64,000 nt of DNA from Pseudomonas sp. MMS21 TM103 (GCF_022132145.1 NZ_JAJISP010000007.1:1-64000), one strand, 5' to 3'. Shown: positions 42,370 to 52,619, counted from the stretch's first letter. A program made the numbers and translations. The notes: generated by a model from the sequence alone, not told the origin.

Positions 42370-44319
42370 TCATGCCGGTAGATCCGTTGTAGCAGATCCG
42401 GCCAGAGGCAGCTCGAACCAGAAAGTGGCCCCTTGGCCCGGCGGCGAATCGAAGCCGATGCGCCCGCCCATACCCTCGATCAACTCTTTGCTGATTGCCA
42501 AACCTAGTCCGGTGCCACCCTTCTGGCGGGTGTCGGAAGCGTCGGCCTGGGCGAATTTTTGAAAAATCTGCGGCTGAAACTCTGCCGGGACCCCGGGGCC
42601 TCGATCGCGCACATTGAGCCGCAGATGCTGGTCGCGTCGTTCTGTATAGAGATCGACGGCGGCGCCGCGCGGGGAAAATTTGGCCGCGTTGGACAGCAGG
42701 TTGGCCAGCACCTGCTGCAGGCGGTGAGCGTCGACCGTGACCCGCTCCGCGCACCGGGCAAGCTGGCGCAGTTCAACCCCATAGTCCGCCGCATACGTCT
42801 GGTTGCTGTGCAGGGCCTGCTCGATCAGTGGCTGCAGGGCCAGCGGCTGGACATCGAACTGCATCTTGCCGGCCGCCAGCTTGCCGATGTCCAGCAGGTC
42901 GTTGATCAGCGTGGCCAGGCGCTGGCTATTGTGCTGGGCGATCCGCAGCATGGGCTGCAAAGCCGTCGGCACCTCGCCCAGGGCGCCGGCATTGATCAGT
43001 TCCAGCGGGCCGATGATGGCGGTCAGCGGGGTGCGCAGTTCATGGCTGACGGTGGAGATGAATTCGTTTTGCAGGTGCAGCAGACGTTTGCTCTCGCGAA
43101 TATCCTGGATATGCAGAATGTGGCTTGCGCCAGTATCCGGAGCGCCACTCAGGACCGCGGCACTGAGCATCACGGCGATTGAGTCACCGCGGGCATCGAG
43201 CAGGTTTTGTTGCCAGCTGCGGTTGTGCCCTGGGGTTGTTGCCGCCAGCTCAGCGTTCAGCTGCGCATGACCGGGCGCCTCGCAAAATAGCCGTAGGTGC
43301 TGGTTGAGCAGCGTGGCGGGGCTACGTTGCAGCAGCTGGCACAGGGCCCGGTTGGCGGCCAGCACAGAGCCCTGCTGATCGAGCAGGGCCAAGCCCTGGG
43401 GGGTCATGTCGAAGGCATCGAAAAACTGTTGCTGGCTCCGATTGAGCGCCAGTAACAAGCTGGCCTGACGGTGTTGGGCGTGCAAGGCCAGGCCGATCAG
43501 CGCAGTGCAGATCAGCGCCAGGCTCCAGCCCAGCAGGCGAAGCCAGGCAGGCAGCGGTTTGGGCGCGAGCAGGTTGTGGGCCTCAAGCTGCCAGTGGGCG
43601 CCGGCAAGCACGATCGGTAGCCTGACGCGGGCTGGCTCGGTGGCGGTCTGCGCCAGGCTGGCGCTGATCGGCTCGGCAACTGGATGGAGGCGGATCGCAA
43701 TGTTGCGCTGGCGGGCAACTTCCTCAACCTGGGCATAGAGCTGGTCGAAGTCGATGACCGTGCTGATCATGCCCCAGTAGCGCTGGTCATCGAGGAATAC
43801 CGGTACTCGATAGATCAGGCCTGTCCCGCCCTGCACCAGTTGCAGCGGCCCGTCGAGCTTGGCGGTGCGACTGGCGATGATGCGCTGCACCGCGGGCCAT
43901 TGCTTGGCCTGATCAGGATAATAAAGGCCGAGCGCAGCTTCGTTGCCGGCCAGCGGGTAGACGAACGCGATGCGGTTGTCCGGGGCCAGGCCGATATTGC
44001 GAATGTGTCGGCCTTGCTGGAACAGCCCCACCATCCAGGGCTTCAGTTCCTCTGGATCGATCTGCCCATGCTTGGCAGGGATGTAGGCGGCCAGACCGGT
44101 GGCCAGGTGCAGGGTGGCGTTGAGTTCGGCCAGCAGCACCGCGCTGGCTTCGTTGGCATGTGCCAGCAATTGTTGCTGTTCAACCTGCTGCTGGCGCAGG
44201 TCGTATTGTTGCAGCAGCAGTTCGGTGCCCAGGCCGAGAAACAGCAGAAGCCCCAGGCTGGCGGTCCAGTTCAGCAGATGACGCCAGCGCAATTGGCGTG
44301 GCGGGATACCGGGCCTCAT
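42370..44319 (-). CDS. Membrane histidine kinase CHASE-PAS-HisKA-HATPase without receiver
   Basis: 649 residues. Membrane segments at about 17-36 and 262-282 enclose a periplasmic CHASE-type sensor (about 75-245; GLAPDNRIAFVYPLAGNEAALGLYYPD). A PAS domain (about 295-405) leads to HisKA (His near 424) and an ATPase ending in GQGATFWFELPLAG. It has no receiver, unlike its two downstream neighbours, so it must act through their receivers or the stand-alone one. GAGG lies 7 bases before the ATG and the start overlaps the previous stop (ATGA). Confidence 0.93.
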   Translation of the reverse strand: MRPGIPPRQLRWRHLLNWTASLGLLLFLGLGTELLLQQYDLRQQQVEQQQLLAHANEASAVLLAELNATLHLATGLAAYIPAKHGQIDPEELKPWMVGLFQQGRHIRNIGLAPDNRIAFVYPLAGNEAALGLYYPDQAKQWPAVQRIIASRTAKLDGPLQLVQGGTGLIYRVPVFLDDQRYWGMISTVIDFDQLYAQVEEVARQRNIAIRLHPVAEPISASLAQTATEPARVRLPIVLAGAHWQLEAHNLLAPKPLPAWLRLLGWSLALICTALIGLALHAQHRQASLLLALNRSQQQFFDAFDMTPQGLALLDQQGSVLAANRALCQLLQRSPATLLNQHLRLFCEAPGHAQLNAELAATTPGHNRSWQQNLLDARGDSIAVMLSAAVLSGAPDTGASHILHIQDIRESKRLLHLQNEFISTVSHELRTPLTAIIGPLELINAGALGEVPTALQPMLRIAQHNSQRLATLINDLLDIGKLAAGKMQFDVQPLALQPLIEQALHSNQTYAADYGVELRQLARCAERVTVDAHRLQQVLANLLSNAAKFSPRGAAVDLYTERRDQHLRLNVRDRGPGVPAEFQPQIFQKFAQADASDTRQKGGTGLGLAISKELIEGMGGRIGFDSPPGQGATFWFELPLAGSATTDLPA

Positions 44320-47300
44320 GTCGACACCTCAAACGGAAGCTCGAACCAGAAGGTCGCGCCTTGGCCGGCCATCGAGTCGAAACCGATGCGCCCGTCCATG
44401 CGCTCGATCAGTTCCTTGCTGATCGCCAGGCCCAGGCCGGTGCCGCCCTTCTGGCGGGTGTCGCTGGCATCGGCCTGGGAGAACTTGGCGAAGATGCTCG
44501 CCCTGAACGCCTCGGGAATCCCTGGGCCGTGATCACGCACGCTGACCCGCACCTGGTCACCCCGCCGTTGCACGGCGACCTCGACGGGCTGTCCGGCGGG
44601 CGAGAACTTGGCCGCATTGGACAGCAGGTTGGCCATGACCTGGGCCAGGCGCTGGCTGTCGACCCGTACCTGGATGGCCGGCAGGGCGTCGAGCAGTTGC
44701 AGCTGTACCCGATACTGGCTGGCATACGGCTGGTTCTGCGCGATGGCCTGCGCGAGTAATGGCTGCAGGGGCTGTTCGCTCAGCTCGATAGGCATCTTGC
44801 CGGCCACCAGCTTGTCCATATCCAGCAGGTCGTTGATCAGCTGGCTGAGTTGCTGGCTGTTGTCCTGGGCAATTGTCAGCATCTGTTGCATGCCTGCCGG
44901 CACCGTGCCGAGCACGCCGCCGTTGATCAGGCCGAGGGAGCCGGCAATGGCGGTCAGCGGGGTGCGCAGTTCGTGGCTGACGGTGGAGACGAACTCGCTT
45001 TTCATCTGTTCGATGCGCTTGCGTTCGCTGATATCGCGGATCACCGCGATGAAGCGCCGTTGGCCCTGGTGGCTGATCTGTGACATGGCCAGTTCCATGG
45101 CGAAGGAGTCGCCATTGCGGCGTAGGCCGTTGATCTCGCGCACCGTGCCGATCAGCCGGTTTTCGCCGGTTTGCTGGTAACGCGTGAGGTAGCCATCGTA
45201 CGTCGATCGCTCTGGTTCTGGCATCAGCAGGCTGACGTGGCGTCCCGCCACGTGGGCCAGGCTGTAGCCGAACAGTTTTTCCGCGGCATGGTTGAAGGTC
45301 TCGATAATGCCCTGCTCATCGATGCTGATGATGGCGTCCAGGACGTTGTCCAGCAGGGTGTGCAGGTAGTGCTCGCGTTCGCGGATGGCCCGCTCTGTCG
45401 CAACCCGCTCGCTGAAGTCCTGAATCTGGGCGACGAAGTGCACCGGTCGGCCAGCGCCATCGCGCACCAGCGAAACGCTGAGCAGCACCCAGATGGTCCG
45501 GCCCTGGCTGTCCAGATAACGCTTTTCCATCTGGTAGCCATTGCTCCGTCCGGCCAGCAGTGCCTCGAGATTCTCCAGGTCGGCGGCCAGGTCTTCGGGG
45601 TGGGTGATCTGCTGAAAGTCGCCGGCCAGCAGTTGCGCGCGGCTGTAGCCGAGCATGCGGCAGAGTTCGTCATTGACTTCCAGCCAGCGCCCTTCGGGGC
45701 TGACCAGGGCCATGCCCTGGGGCGCTGTGTTGAAGGCACTGCTGAACAGTTGCTGGCTGAGCTTGAGCTCATCTTCGATCTGCTTGCGATCGCTGATGTC
45801 CCAGATGAAACCGTCCAGCCACAGCAGCTTGCCCTGCCTGTCGTATTCGCCGCGGCCTTTATCCCGCACCCAGATGCTGTGGCCATCGGCATGCTGCAGG
45901 CGGTAGGTCAGCTCGAACACGTCCTGGCGCAAGATGTGCTCCTGGATGACGTAGGTACTGGCGCGGTCGTCCGGGTGGATCACGCTGGCATAGCTGCGTA
46001 CCCGGTTGTCGATGAAGTCGCTGGCCGGGTAGCCGCTCAGATGCTCGATTTCGTCGCCCATGAAACGCATGGTCCAGTCGGCATCGTAGCGGCAGCGATA
46101 GACCACCCCGGGCAGGTTGGCGACCATGCCGCGGAAGCGGCTCTCGCTTTTTTGCAGGGCGCGCGTGGCTTGCTGCAAGGCACTGACATCGGTGGCGATG
46201 CCCAGGTAGCCGTTAATGCCGTCTTGCTCGTTGCGGATCGCGCTGATCGTCAGGTTGACGATGCGCTGTTCGCCGTCCTTGCGGATATAGGTCCACTGCC
46301 GGGCTATCGCTTGCCCACCCTGGACATTGGCGACGAACACCTCGAAGCCCTGGATCTCGCGGCCAAGCTCATGGCTCAGTTCGCTGCCGCGGGCGCGCAC
46401 TTCTTCGGGCTGGTGAAACAGCATCGGTGAGTGCTGGCCAATCACCTCTGCGGCCCGATAACCGAGGAGCAGTTCGGCTCCAGGGTTAAACAGGCTGATC
46501 AGCCCGCTGGCATCGGTGGCAATGATGGAAACCCCGGTAGCCGAATCGAGCACGGCCTGGAGGAAGGCGCGGGCCTCTTGCATCTGGTCTTCGCGCTGCT
46601 TGAGCTCGCTGACATCCTGCACAGTACCGGCCAGGCGGGTCATGCGCCCCTGTTCGTCGGGCTGCAGGCGGGCCAGTTCATGAACCCAGCGGATCTCGCC
46701 ATCGGGGCGCAGGATGCGATGCACCACGTCATGCAAGCCGCCCGCCAGCGCCCGTTGTTCGCTGGTTTCGACCAGGGCTCTATCGTCGGGGTGCACGCTG
46801 CGCTTGAAGGCCTCGATGCTCGGGATAAACCTTTGGGGGTCGAAACCGAAGATGTCGAAAATGGTGCTCGACCAGTACAGCTCGTCAGTCTGCAGGTTGG
46901 CTTGCCAGTGACCCAGGCGGGCGATCTGCTGGGCCTGATCCAGGCGCTCCAGCAGGTTCTGCCGGGTCTGCTCCTGCTGCTGGCGCTCCAGGGTGGCGCC
47001 GACCCAGCGGGCGAACAGGCGAAGGAATTCGCGGTCGGCCTCATCGAATGGCTGGGGGCGCGCCTCGGGCGAGGCAAAACACAGGGTGCCGAAACGCTGG
47101 CCTGCGACCCAGATGGAAATGCCGATATAGGTTTCCAGGGTGAACAGCGGGTAGCAGGGGTGAGCGGCGTGAACCGATTGGGCCATGCACTCGATGGCCA
47201 GGACTTCATCGCTGTGCCGGGTGATGCTGCAGTAGGTGTCGCCCAGGGGGAAGTGCTGGCCGTCACTCAGGGTGCCCGCAGGAGAAACCTGAACCCGCAC

Positions 47301-49136
47301 CTGGTAATCATCGGCCTCGATCTGGCTGATGATTGCCAATGGCACCTGGTAGAAGGAGGCGCCCAGTTGCAGAGCCTGGCGCAGCTGCTCCTGACTGCTT
47401 CGGGGGGGCAGGGCGGCGATCTCGTTGAGTACGCGCAGGGCCGCTTGCTGGCGCTGCAGGTGTTGCTGGGCCAGTTCGCGTTGCATGTCGCGGCGTAGCG
47501 CCTCTATCAACTGGCCCAGGGTGGCGAGCAAGGGCTGCAGCTGCTCGGTCAGGGTGTCCTGATAGCCGTCTGCACGGTTGGCCAGGCCGAGCATGCCCAC
47601 CAGGTGGCCATGGGCATGAATGGGCAGGCCGGCAAACGCCAGCAGCGGCGGATGCCCCGCGGGTAAGCCAGCGCTCTGCGGATGCTGCGCCGGCTGATTG
47701 CTGATCAGCGCCTCGCCGCTGCGCATGACCTGGCCGAACAGCGTGTCGAGATTGCGGAATTCCATGCCCTGCGCCGAGCGTTCGGCATAGAACGCGGCGC
47801 TGGCGCTGTCCCAGGCAATATTGCTGATGCTGTAGGTGTGCAGGTAGGGCGCACCCTGATCATCCTCGCGCACTTCGCCGATGAAACCGAACTGGCTGGC
47901 GGTCAGTTCGAGGATGCGCTGAAGCAGGGCATCGAAGGTTTCGCGCTGGTTCTGTGCGGTGATATAGGCCGCCTGGGCCTGAGCGATCACCGCCAGCAGC
48001 TGACGCGACTGCTCGCTTTGCCGGTGCTTGTGCTGCAGCTCGTCGCGGTGGCGGCTAATCATTGTCAGGCTGGCGTGACGGGTGCTCAGTAGCAGCAACA
48101 GGAGCAGGGCTTCTGCGCCGAACCAGGCCAGCAGCCATTTGCCAATCAGCCATTGCTGGTCGCTCTGGTGGCGCGCCAGCTGTTCGCTGATATCGCGCCA
48201 GGTCAGGGCGATGGCGGCGCTGCTTTGGCTGGGGGTGGCGGCTGACAGATAGTCGGGTAGTAGCACTTGATTGAGCAGGAAGGTGCGACCCTGATCTTGC
48301 AGCAGTTTGATCGTGTTGCCGGCAGCAGGTGCGGGCAACAACTGCTGGGCTTTCCAGCGTTGTACCTGGCCGCGCGAGAAGCCTTCCAGCGCCCAGTCGC
48401 CGGATTCATCGGCCTGGCCGCGCAGTTTTTCAGCGCTCAGCGCGGACGATTGTGCGTCACGCCTGACCAGCAAGGCGATACCAGAGTCCAGTTCCTGATC
48501 CAGCTGCTGCAGGTCGCTGTTCAGGCTCAGGGTGACCTGCACGGCGCCGACGGTTACGGCTTGGCCTGTGCCTTGCACTTGCAGCAGGCTGATCGCACGC
48601 ATCACCTGGCTGTCGGTGCCGATATCCAGGCCGGCCTTGTTTTGCTGGTCTTGCAGGGCGGCGCTGAGCATCGCGGGGTGGCCGCCGGGCAGGTCATCAA
48701 AGCGCTCGGGTTGATGCACGCGCAGCAGCACTTGCGCCGTGGGCGCAAGATGGATGGAGAGCTTGAAGGGATGGCTGGCCTGCAGGTTGCGCCAGCGGGG
48801 CGCCAGGCGGGTGTAGAGCTGGTCGCGGATGGCCTTCGCGGTGGCTGGGTCCGGGCTGCCGCCATGATGCAGGGCATGGGCCTGGCGCACCAGTTCGATG
48901 ACCCAGGCGTCGGCGGCAATGCTGTCGGCCAGCAGCAGCGCCTGATCGCGCTGGCGCCGCTGGGTGCTGTGCAGGGCCAGGCGCTGAAAGTCGGCCTGCT
49001 TGGTCATCTGCAGTTGCCAGAAGGCTTCCCGTTCGTTCAGGGCGAGCCAACCCAGGGTGGCAAAGAACAGTGCCAGGGTGAGGCTGCCGAGGCCGACTAT
49101 CCAGCGGATCGCGGCGGATGCTTTGCTGGTGTTCAT
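44316..49136 (-). CDS. Very large membrane histidine kinase with two GAF and five PAS domains
   Basis: 1606 residues from ATG 49136 (GAGG 9 bases upstream; ATG 49145 also in frame but too close to it). An N-terminal membrane segment, a periplasmic region of about 300 residues without a recognised fold, and a second membrane segment (near 330-355). Then a GAF domain (about 390-550), a second GAF (about 575-725, CARWVG end), and five successive PAS domains (about 735-1370), each closing with a DxS(E/D)(R/L)K-type linker. HisKA His is near 1389 and the ATPase ends at the C-terminus; no receiver. It is the top sensor of the operon and probably integrates several internal redox or ligand cues. Confidence 0.92.
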   Translation of the reverse strand: MNTSKASAAIRWIVGLGSLTLALFFATLGWLALNEREAFWQLQMTKQADFQRLALHSTQRRQRDQALLLADSIAADAWVIELVRQAHALHHGGSPDPATAKAIRDQLYTRLAPRWRNLQASHPFKLSIHLAPTAQVLLRVHQPERFDDLPGGHPAMLSAALQDQQNKAGLDIGTDSQVMRAISLLQVQGTGQAVTVGAVQVTLSLNSDLQQLDQELDSGIALLVRRDAQSSALSAEKLRGQADESGDWALEGFSRGQVQRWKAQQLLPAPAAGNTIKLLQDQGRTFLLNQVLLPDYLSAATPSQSSAAIALTWRDISEQLARHQSDQQWLIGKWLLAWFGAEALLLLLLLSTRHASLTMISRHRDELQHKHRQSEQSRQLLAVIAQAQAAYITAQNQRETFDALLQRILELTASQFGFIGEVREDDQGAPYLHTYSISNIAWDSASAAFYAERSAQGMEFRNLDTLFGQVMRSGEALISNQPAQHPQSAGLPAGHPPLLAFAGLPIHAHGHLVGMLGLANRADGYQDTLTEQLQPLLATLGQLIEALRRDMQRELAQQHLQRQQAALRVLNEIAALPPRSSQEQLRQALQLGASFYQVPLAIISQIEADDYQVRVQVSPAGTLSDGQHFPLGDTYCSITRHSDEVLAIECMAQSVHAAHPCYPLFTLETYIGISIWVAGQRFGTLCFASPEARPQPFDEADREFLRLFARWVGATLERQQQEQTRQNLLERLDQAQQIARLGHWQANLQTDELYWSSTIFDIFGFDPQRFIPSIEAFKRSVHPDDRALVETSEQRALAGGLHDVVHRILRPDGEIRWVHELARLQPDEQGRMTRLAGTVQDVSELKQREDQMQEARAFLQAVLDSATGVSIIATDASGLISLFNPGAELLLGYRAAEVIGQHSPMLFHQPEEVRARGSELSHELGREIQGFEVFVANVQGGQAIARQWTYIRKDGEQRIVNLTISAIRNEQDGINGYLGIATDVSALQQATRALQKSESRFRGMVANLPGVVYRCRYDADWTMRFMGDEIEHLSGYPASDFIDNRVRSYASVIHPDDRASTYVIQEHILRQDVFELTYRLQHADGHSIWVRDKGRGEYDRQGKLLWLDGFIWDISDRKQIEDELKLSQQLFSSAFNTAPQGMALVSPEGRWLEVNDELCRMLGYSRAQLLAGDFQQITHPEDLAADLENLEALLAGRSNGYQMEKRYLDSQGRTIWVLLSVSLVRDGAGRPVHFVAQIQDFSERVATERAIREREHYLHTLLDNVLDAIISIDEQGIIETFNHAAEKLFGYSLAHVAGRHVSLLMPEPERSTYDGYLTRYQQTGENRLIGTVREINGLRRNGDSFAMELAMSQISHQGQRRFIAVIRDISERKRIEQMKSEFVSTVSHELRTPLTAIAGSLGLINGGVLGTVPAGMQQMLTIAQDNSQQLSQLINDLLDMDKLVAGKMPIELSEQPLQPLLAQAIAQNQPYASQYRVQLQLLDALPAIQVRVDSQRLAQVMANLLSNAAKFSPAGQPVEVAVQRRGDQVRVSVRDHGPGIPEAFRASIFAKFSQADASDTRQKGGTGLGLAISKELIERMDGRIGFDSMAGQGATFWFELPFEVST

Positions 49137-49165
49137 GCGCGACATCCTCAGCGAACCGACTGCAT

Positions 49166-50299
49166 TCAGGTCAGCCCGGCAAGGCGACGCAGGCGGGCCT
49201 GGTCTTTGCTGTCGGCAGTGGGATCCTGCTCACAGGCAGCCAGGCGCATGAGTACGGCCTCGCGCTTGACGCTGTTGTTGGGCAGGGCATAGCAGGCGCC
49301 TATCAGTTCGCGCAGGGCCATGGGCAGCTGCCAGCGAGCTTTCATGGCAATGGCGAAGGGTGAGCTGAATTGGCCAAGCGCCAGCACTAGCTGTTCCTCA
49401 CTGAGGCTGTGACCGCGCGTTTCCCAAGCCTGGGCCAGGTAGAGCACGCCGAATTCGCCCATGCGGTGCAGCAGCGCCGCGCAATGAAAGGGCGCGGGAT
49501 CCAGGCTGCACTGGCGGGCCAGGGCCATGCTTTTTTCCGCCAGGCGTTCGCAGGCCTCCAGATGCCCATCGGCAAGCTTGCGCAACAGCGGGTTATCCAG
49601 TGCGCTGGATTGGCGCAGGGCCAGGCCCATGGCCAGGTTGAGGCTGGTCGCTGCACCGAGTTTCTGCAGCGCTTCCAGCAGGCTGATGCAGGGGCGGCCG
49701 GCCCCGTTGTAGGCGCTGCTGTTGGCCACGCTCAGCAGGCGGGCATTCAGGGCGGGGTCGTGGCGCCAGTCTTCGGCCAACTCGCGCAGGCTCAGTTGTT
49801 CGCCCTTGAAACTTTGCACCAGGCGATCGCGGATACCCTTGCTCAGGGGCATGTCCAGCTGGTCGTCCGGCAGTTTTTTCAGGTAAGCGAGGAAGTCTTC
49901 GTCGCTGACGGCGCGGGCCACGGGAGTCGCTGCCGTAGTCGCGGGCAGTAATTTTTCCAGGCTGGCGGCTACGCGCGAGGCCTGGAAGGGCTTGCTGATG
50001 AAGGCGCTGATGCCCAAGGCGCGGACTTCCACCACGCTGCTGCGATCGGTGCGACCGGTGATCATCACCAATGGCACTTCGCGGTTGTGCTGGCGCACCT
50101 GTTTCAGCAGCCGAGTGCCTTCGCCGTCCGGCAGGTTCCAGTCGCTGATCACCAGGTCGCTGGGTTGTTGCTGCCAGTCCGCCAGAGCCTCGGCCACGCT
50201 GCCGAGGCAGACGATGTCGGCGCTCGGGCGCAGGCTCAGAACGATCTGCTTGAGCAGATCGGCGATCCAGTGATCGTCTTCGAGAATCAATACCCGCAT
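49166..50299 (-). CDS. REC-HDOD response regulator
   Basis: 377 residues. Receiver (about 1-120): LILEDDHW, VISDWNLPDGEG, MITGRT, SKPF. The HDOD domain (about 140-340) includes LSVANSSAYNGAGRPCISLLEALQKLG and HCAALLHRMGEFGVLYLAQ. HDOD is a non-catalytic relative of HD phosphohydrolases and usually mediates protein or RNA contacts in signalling. It is the first gene of the seven-gene signalling unit, 29 bases before the giant kinase start. The REC domain probably receives phosphate from the cluster kinases. Confidence 0.92.
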   Translation of the reverse strand: MRVLILEDDHWIADLLKQIVLSLRPSADIVCLGSVAEALADWQQQPSDLVISDWNLPDGEGTRLLKQVRQHNREVPLVMITGRTDRSSVVEVRALGISAFISKPFQASRVAASLEKLLPATTAATPVARAVSDEDFLAYLKKLPDDQLDMPLSKGIRDRLVQSFKGEQLSLRELAEDWRHDPALNARLLSVANSSAYNGAGRPCISLLEALQKLGAATSLNLAMGLALRQSSALDNPLLRKLADGHLEACERLAEKSMALARQCSLDPAPFHCAALLHRMGEFGVLYLAQAWETRGHSLSEEQLVLALGQFSSPFAIAMKARWQLPMALRELIGACYALPNNSVKREAVLMRLAACEQDPTADSKDQARLRRLAGLT

Positions 50300-50345
50300 A
50301 GGTGCCAGTTATCCCTTGTCACTGCCGCCTATGATGCTTGATTGA

Positions 50346-52619
50346 TCAGGGCGCTGCTACGGCTGGTTCCGGGTTGGCTTCGACCGGTTGTGGCCGGCCA
50401 AACAGATACCCTTGACCGTAGTCGCAGCCGATCTGCCGGAGGAATTCCATCTGCTCCGGCCGTTCTATGCCTTCGGCCAGGACCTTGAGATCCAGGCTGT
50501 GACCCAGGGCCACCACCGCGCGGGTAATCGCGACATCGTCGCTGTCGTAGGGTAGGCCGCGGACGAAACTTATGTCGAGCTTGAGCTTGTGCACGGGCAG
50601 GCGCTTTAGTCGGGCCAGGGAGCTGTAACCGGTGCCGAAGTCGTCGATGGCCAGGCGTACACCCAGGGCCCGCAGCCGATCGAGCAGCGCCAGGGCGGCA
50701 TCCGGGTTGTCCATCACCGCGCTTTCGGTGACTTCCAGCTCCAGGCAGGCAGGGTCCAGGCCGGTGTCGGCCAGCACCCGGGCCACCTGCAGATCCAGAC
50801 CGCCCCGGCTGAACAGCCGGCTGGAGACGTTGACGGCGACGAAACGCGGCGCCTGCGCCTGTGTTTGCCAGCGCACCATTTGTCGGCAGGCCTGTTGCAG
50901 TACCCAGGCGTCGATGGCGCCGATCAGGCCGCTGTCTTCGGCGACCGGGATGAATTCCCCAGGCGCCACCAGGCCGCGTTGCGGGTGTTGCCAGCGCACC
51001 AGCGCCTCGGCGCCGATCAGTTCGCCGCTGGCCATGTCGTGCAGCGGCTGGTAGTAGACACGCAGCTCCTGGTGATCCAGGGCATGGTGCAGGGCGCTAA
51101 TCAGGTCGATGCGATGGCGAGCGAACTCGGTCAGTTCCTGGGTATAGAAGGCGTAGCCTTCGCGGCCGCTGCCCTTGGCCTTGGACAGCGCCGAGTCGGC
51201 ATTGCGCAGGACCTGCTCGAGGTTTTCAGCATCGCCGGGAAACAGGCTGATGCCGATGCTGGCGCTCATGTAGAACTCATGGTTGTCGAGGTTGAAAGGC
51301 GCGCCGAGACTGCTGAGCAACAGCTGGGCCAGGCTGGCGGCCTGGGCAGCGTCCAGGCAATTTTCGCTGAGCAGGCCGAACTCGTCACCGCCCAGGCGCG
51401 CCAGGGTCATGCCCTCACCCAGTTGTGCGGCCAGTCGCCCGGCGACCGCCTTGAGCAGCAGGTCGCCGATGTTGTGGCCCAGGCTTTCATTGATGTGTTT
51501 GAAGTGATCGAGGTCGATCAGCAGCACCGCGCCTTGCTGTTCGGATTTGGCGCGCTTGAGGGCGTTGTCGACCCGCTCGGTGAAGAGCAGGCGGTTGGGC
51601 AGGCCGCTCAGCGGATCATGGTGGGCCAGGTGATCCAGTTCGCTCTGCGAGCGCTTCAGTTCGCTGATGTCGGAGAACACCGCGACGTAGTGGCTAAGTT
51701 CGCCTGCTTCGTCGTGGATGGCACGGATGCGCTGCCACTGGGGGTAGATTTCACCGTTCTTGCGCCGGTTCCAGATCTCTCCGCTCCAATTGCCTCGGGC
51801 CACCAGCGCGTGCCACAGGCGTTGGTAGAACGCCTGGTCATGCCGGCCCGAGCTCAGCAGGCTGGGCTGACGGCCGATAACTTCCTCGGGGCTGTAGCCG
51901 GTGATGCGGCTAAAGGCGGGATTGACGTGGACGATCTGCTGGTTGCTGTCGGTGACCAGCACCCCGTCCTGGGTGGCGTCGAATACGGCGGCGGCCTGGC
52001 GCAGGCTGTGTTCATTGGCACGCCGTTGGCTGATGTCGCTGGCGGTACCGATAATGCGCTCCGGTCGGCCCTGAACGTCGAGCTGCAACTGCCCGCGTGA
52101 CTGGATCCAGCGGTAGTCGCCATTCTGGTGGCGCATGCGCAAGGTCAACTCGAACGCCTCCTGACTGGCGTTGTCGCGGATAGTGGCGATGGTTTTCTCA
52201 TAATGAGCCAGGTCGTCGGGGAGTAGCCGTTGCCGCCAGTGCGCCCTGGTGTTGCCCAGTGCGGCGGGTTGCAGGCCGAGCAGGGCGGCATAACCTGCCG
52301 AGAAAAACACCTTGTCGCTGCGCAGGTCCCAATCCCACAAGCCTTCCTTGGCAGATTCCAGGGCCAGGTTCAGGCGCCCTTCGCTGGCACGCAGGGTTCG
52401 GCGCATGCGCGCCTGCTGGCGCACGTGCGAGCGCAGGATCAGATACAGGAGAAGGCTGCTGAGCAGGACAAAGCTCAAACCCTTGAGCAGTTGCACCTGG
52501 GCGGTACGTTCGGCAGACAGGTCCAGGCTGGGCAGTAGGGCATCACTGAAGAGGACCCACAGCCCGGCGGCCAACAGGTAGATCAGGGTAAGGCGCACCG
52601 TTCCTTGGTGTAGGTTCAT
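50346..52619 (-). CDS. PAS-PAS-GGDEF-EAL c-di-GMP protein
   Basis: 757 residues. Two membrane segments (about 7-60) are followed by PAS domains (about 80-205 and 210-330), GGDEF (about 335-490, intact LARLGGDEFGLL, no RxxD I-site at the expected distance) and EAL (about 500-750, intact GAEALVRW, with ELEVTESAVMDN and IDDFGTGYSSLARLKRLPV). Both active sites look functional, so it may switch between making and breaking c-di-GMP. It is divergent from desA, the same pairing as PA0285/PA0286 in P. aeruginosa. It lies 46 bases upstream of the REC-HDOD gene and may share its transcript. Confidence 0.94.
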   Translation of the reverse strand: MNLHQGTVRLTLIYLLAAGLWVLFSDALLPSLDLSAERTAQVQLLKGLSFVLLSSLLLYLILRSHVRQQARMRRTLRASEGRLNLALESAKEGLWDWDLRSDKVFFSAGYAALLGLQPAALGNTRAHWRQRLLPDDLAHYEKTIATIRDNASQEAFELTLRMRHQNGDYRWIQSRGQLQLDVQGRPERIIGTASDISQRRANEHSLRQAAAVFDATQDGVLVTDSNQQIVHVNPAFSRITGYSPEEVIGRQPSLLSSGRHDQAFYQRLWHALVARGNWSGEIWNRRKNGEIYPQWQRIRAIHDEAGELSHYVAVFSDISELKRSQSELDHLAHHDPLSGLPNRLLFTERVDNALKRAKSEQQGAVLLIDLDHFKHINESLGHNIGDLLLKAVAGRLAAQLGEGMTLARLGGDEFGLLSENCLDAAQAASLAQLLLSSLGAPFNLDNHEFYMSASIGISLFPGDAENLEQVLRNADSALSKAKGSGREGYAFYTQELTEFARHRIDLISALHHALDHQELRVYYQPLHDMASGELIGAEALVRWQHPQRGLVAPGEFIPVAEDSGLIGAIDAWVLQQACRQMVRWQTQAQAPRFVAVNVSSRLFSRGGLDLQVARVLADTGLDPACLELEVTESAVMDNPDAALALLDRLRALGVRLAIDDFGTGYSSLARLKRLPVHKLKLDISFVRGLPYDSDDVAITRAVVALGHSLDLKVLAEGIERPEQMEFLRQIGCDYGQGYLFGRPQPVEANPEPAVAAP

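Noticed and set aside
42370..44319. Receiver-less kinase as a truncated gene
   Set aside because: The ATPase ends normally at GQGATFWFELPL, start and stop are well placed, and the giant kinase has the same ending.
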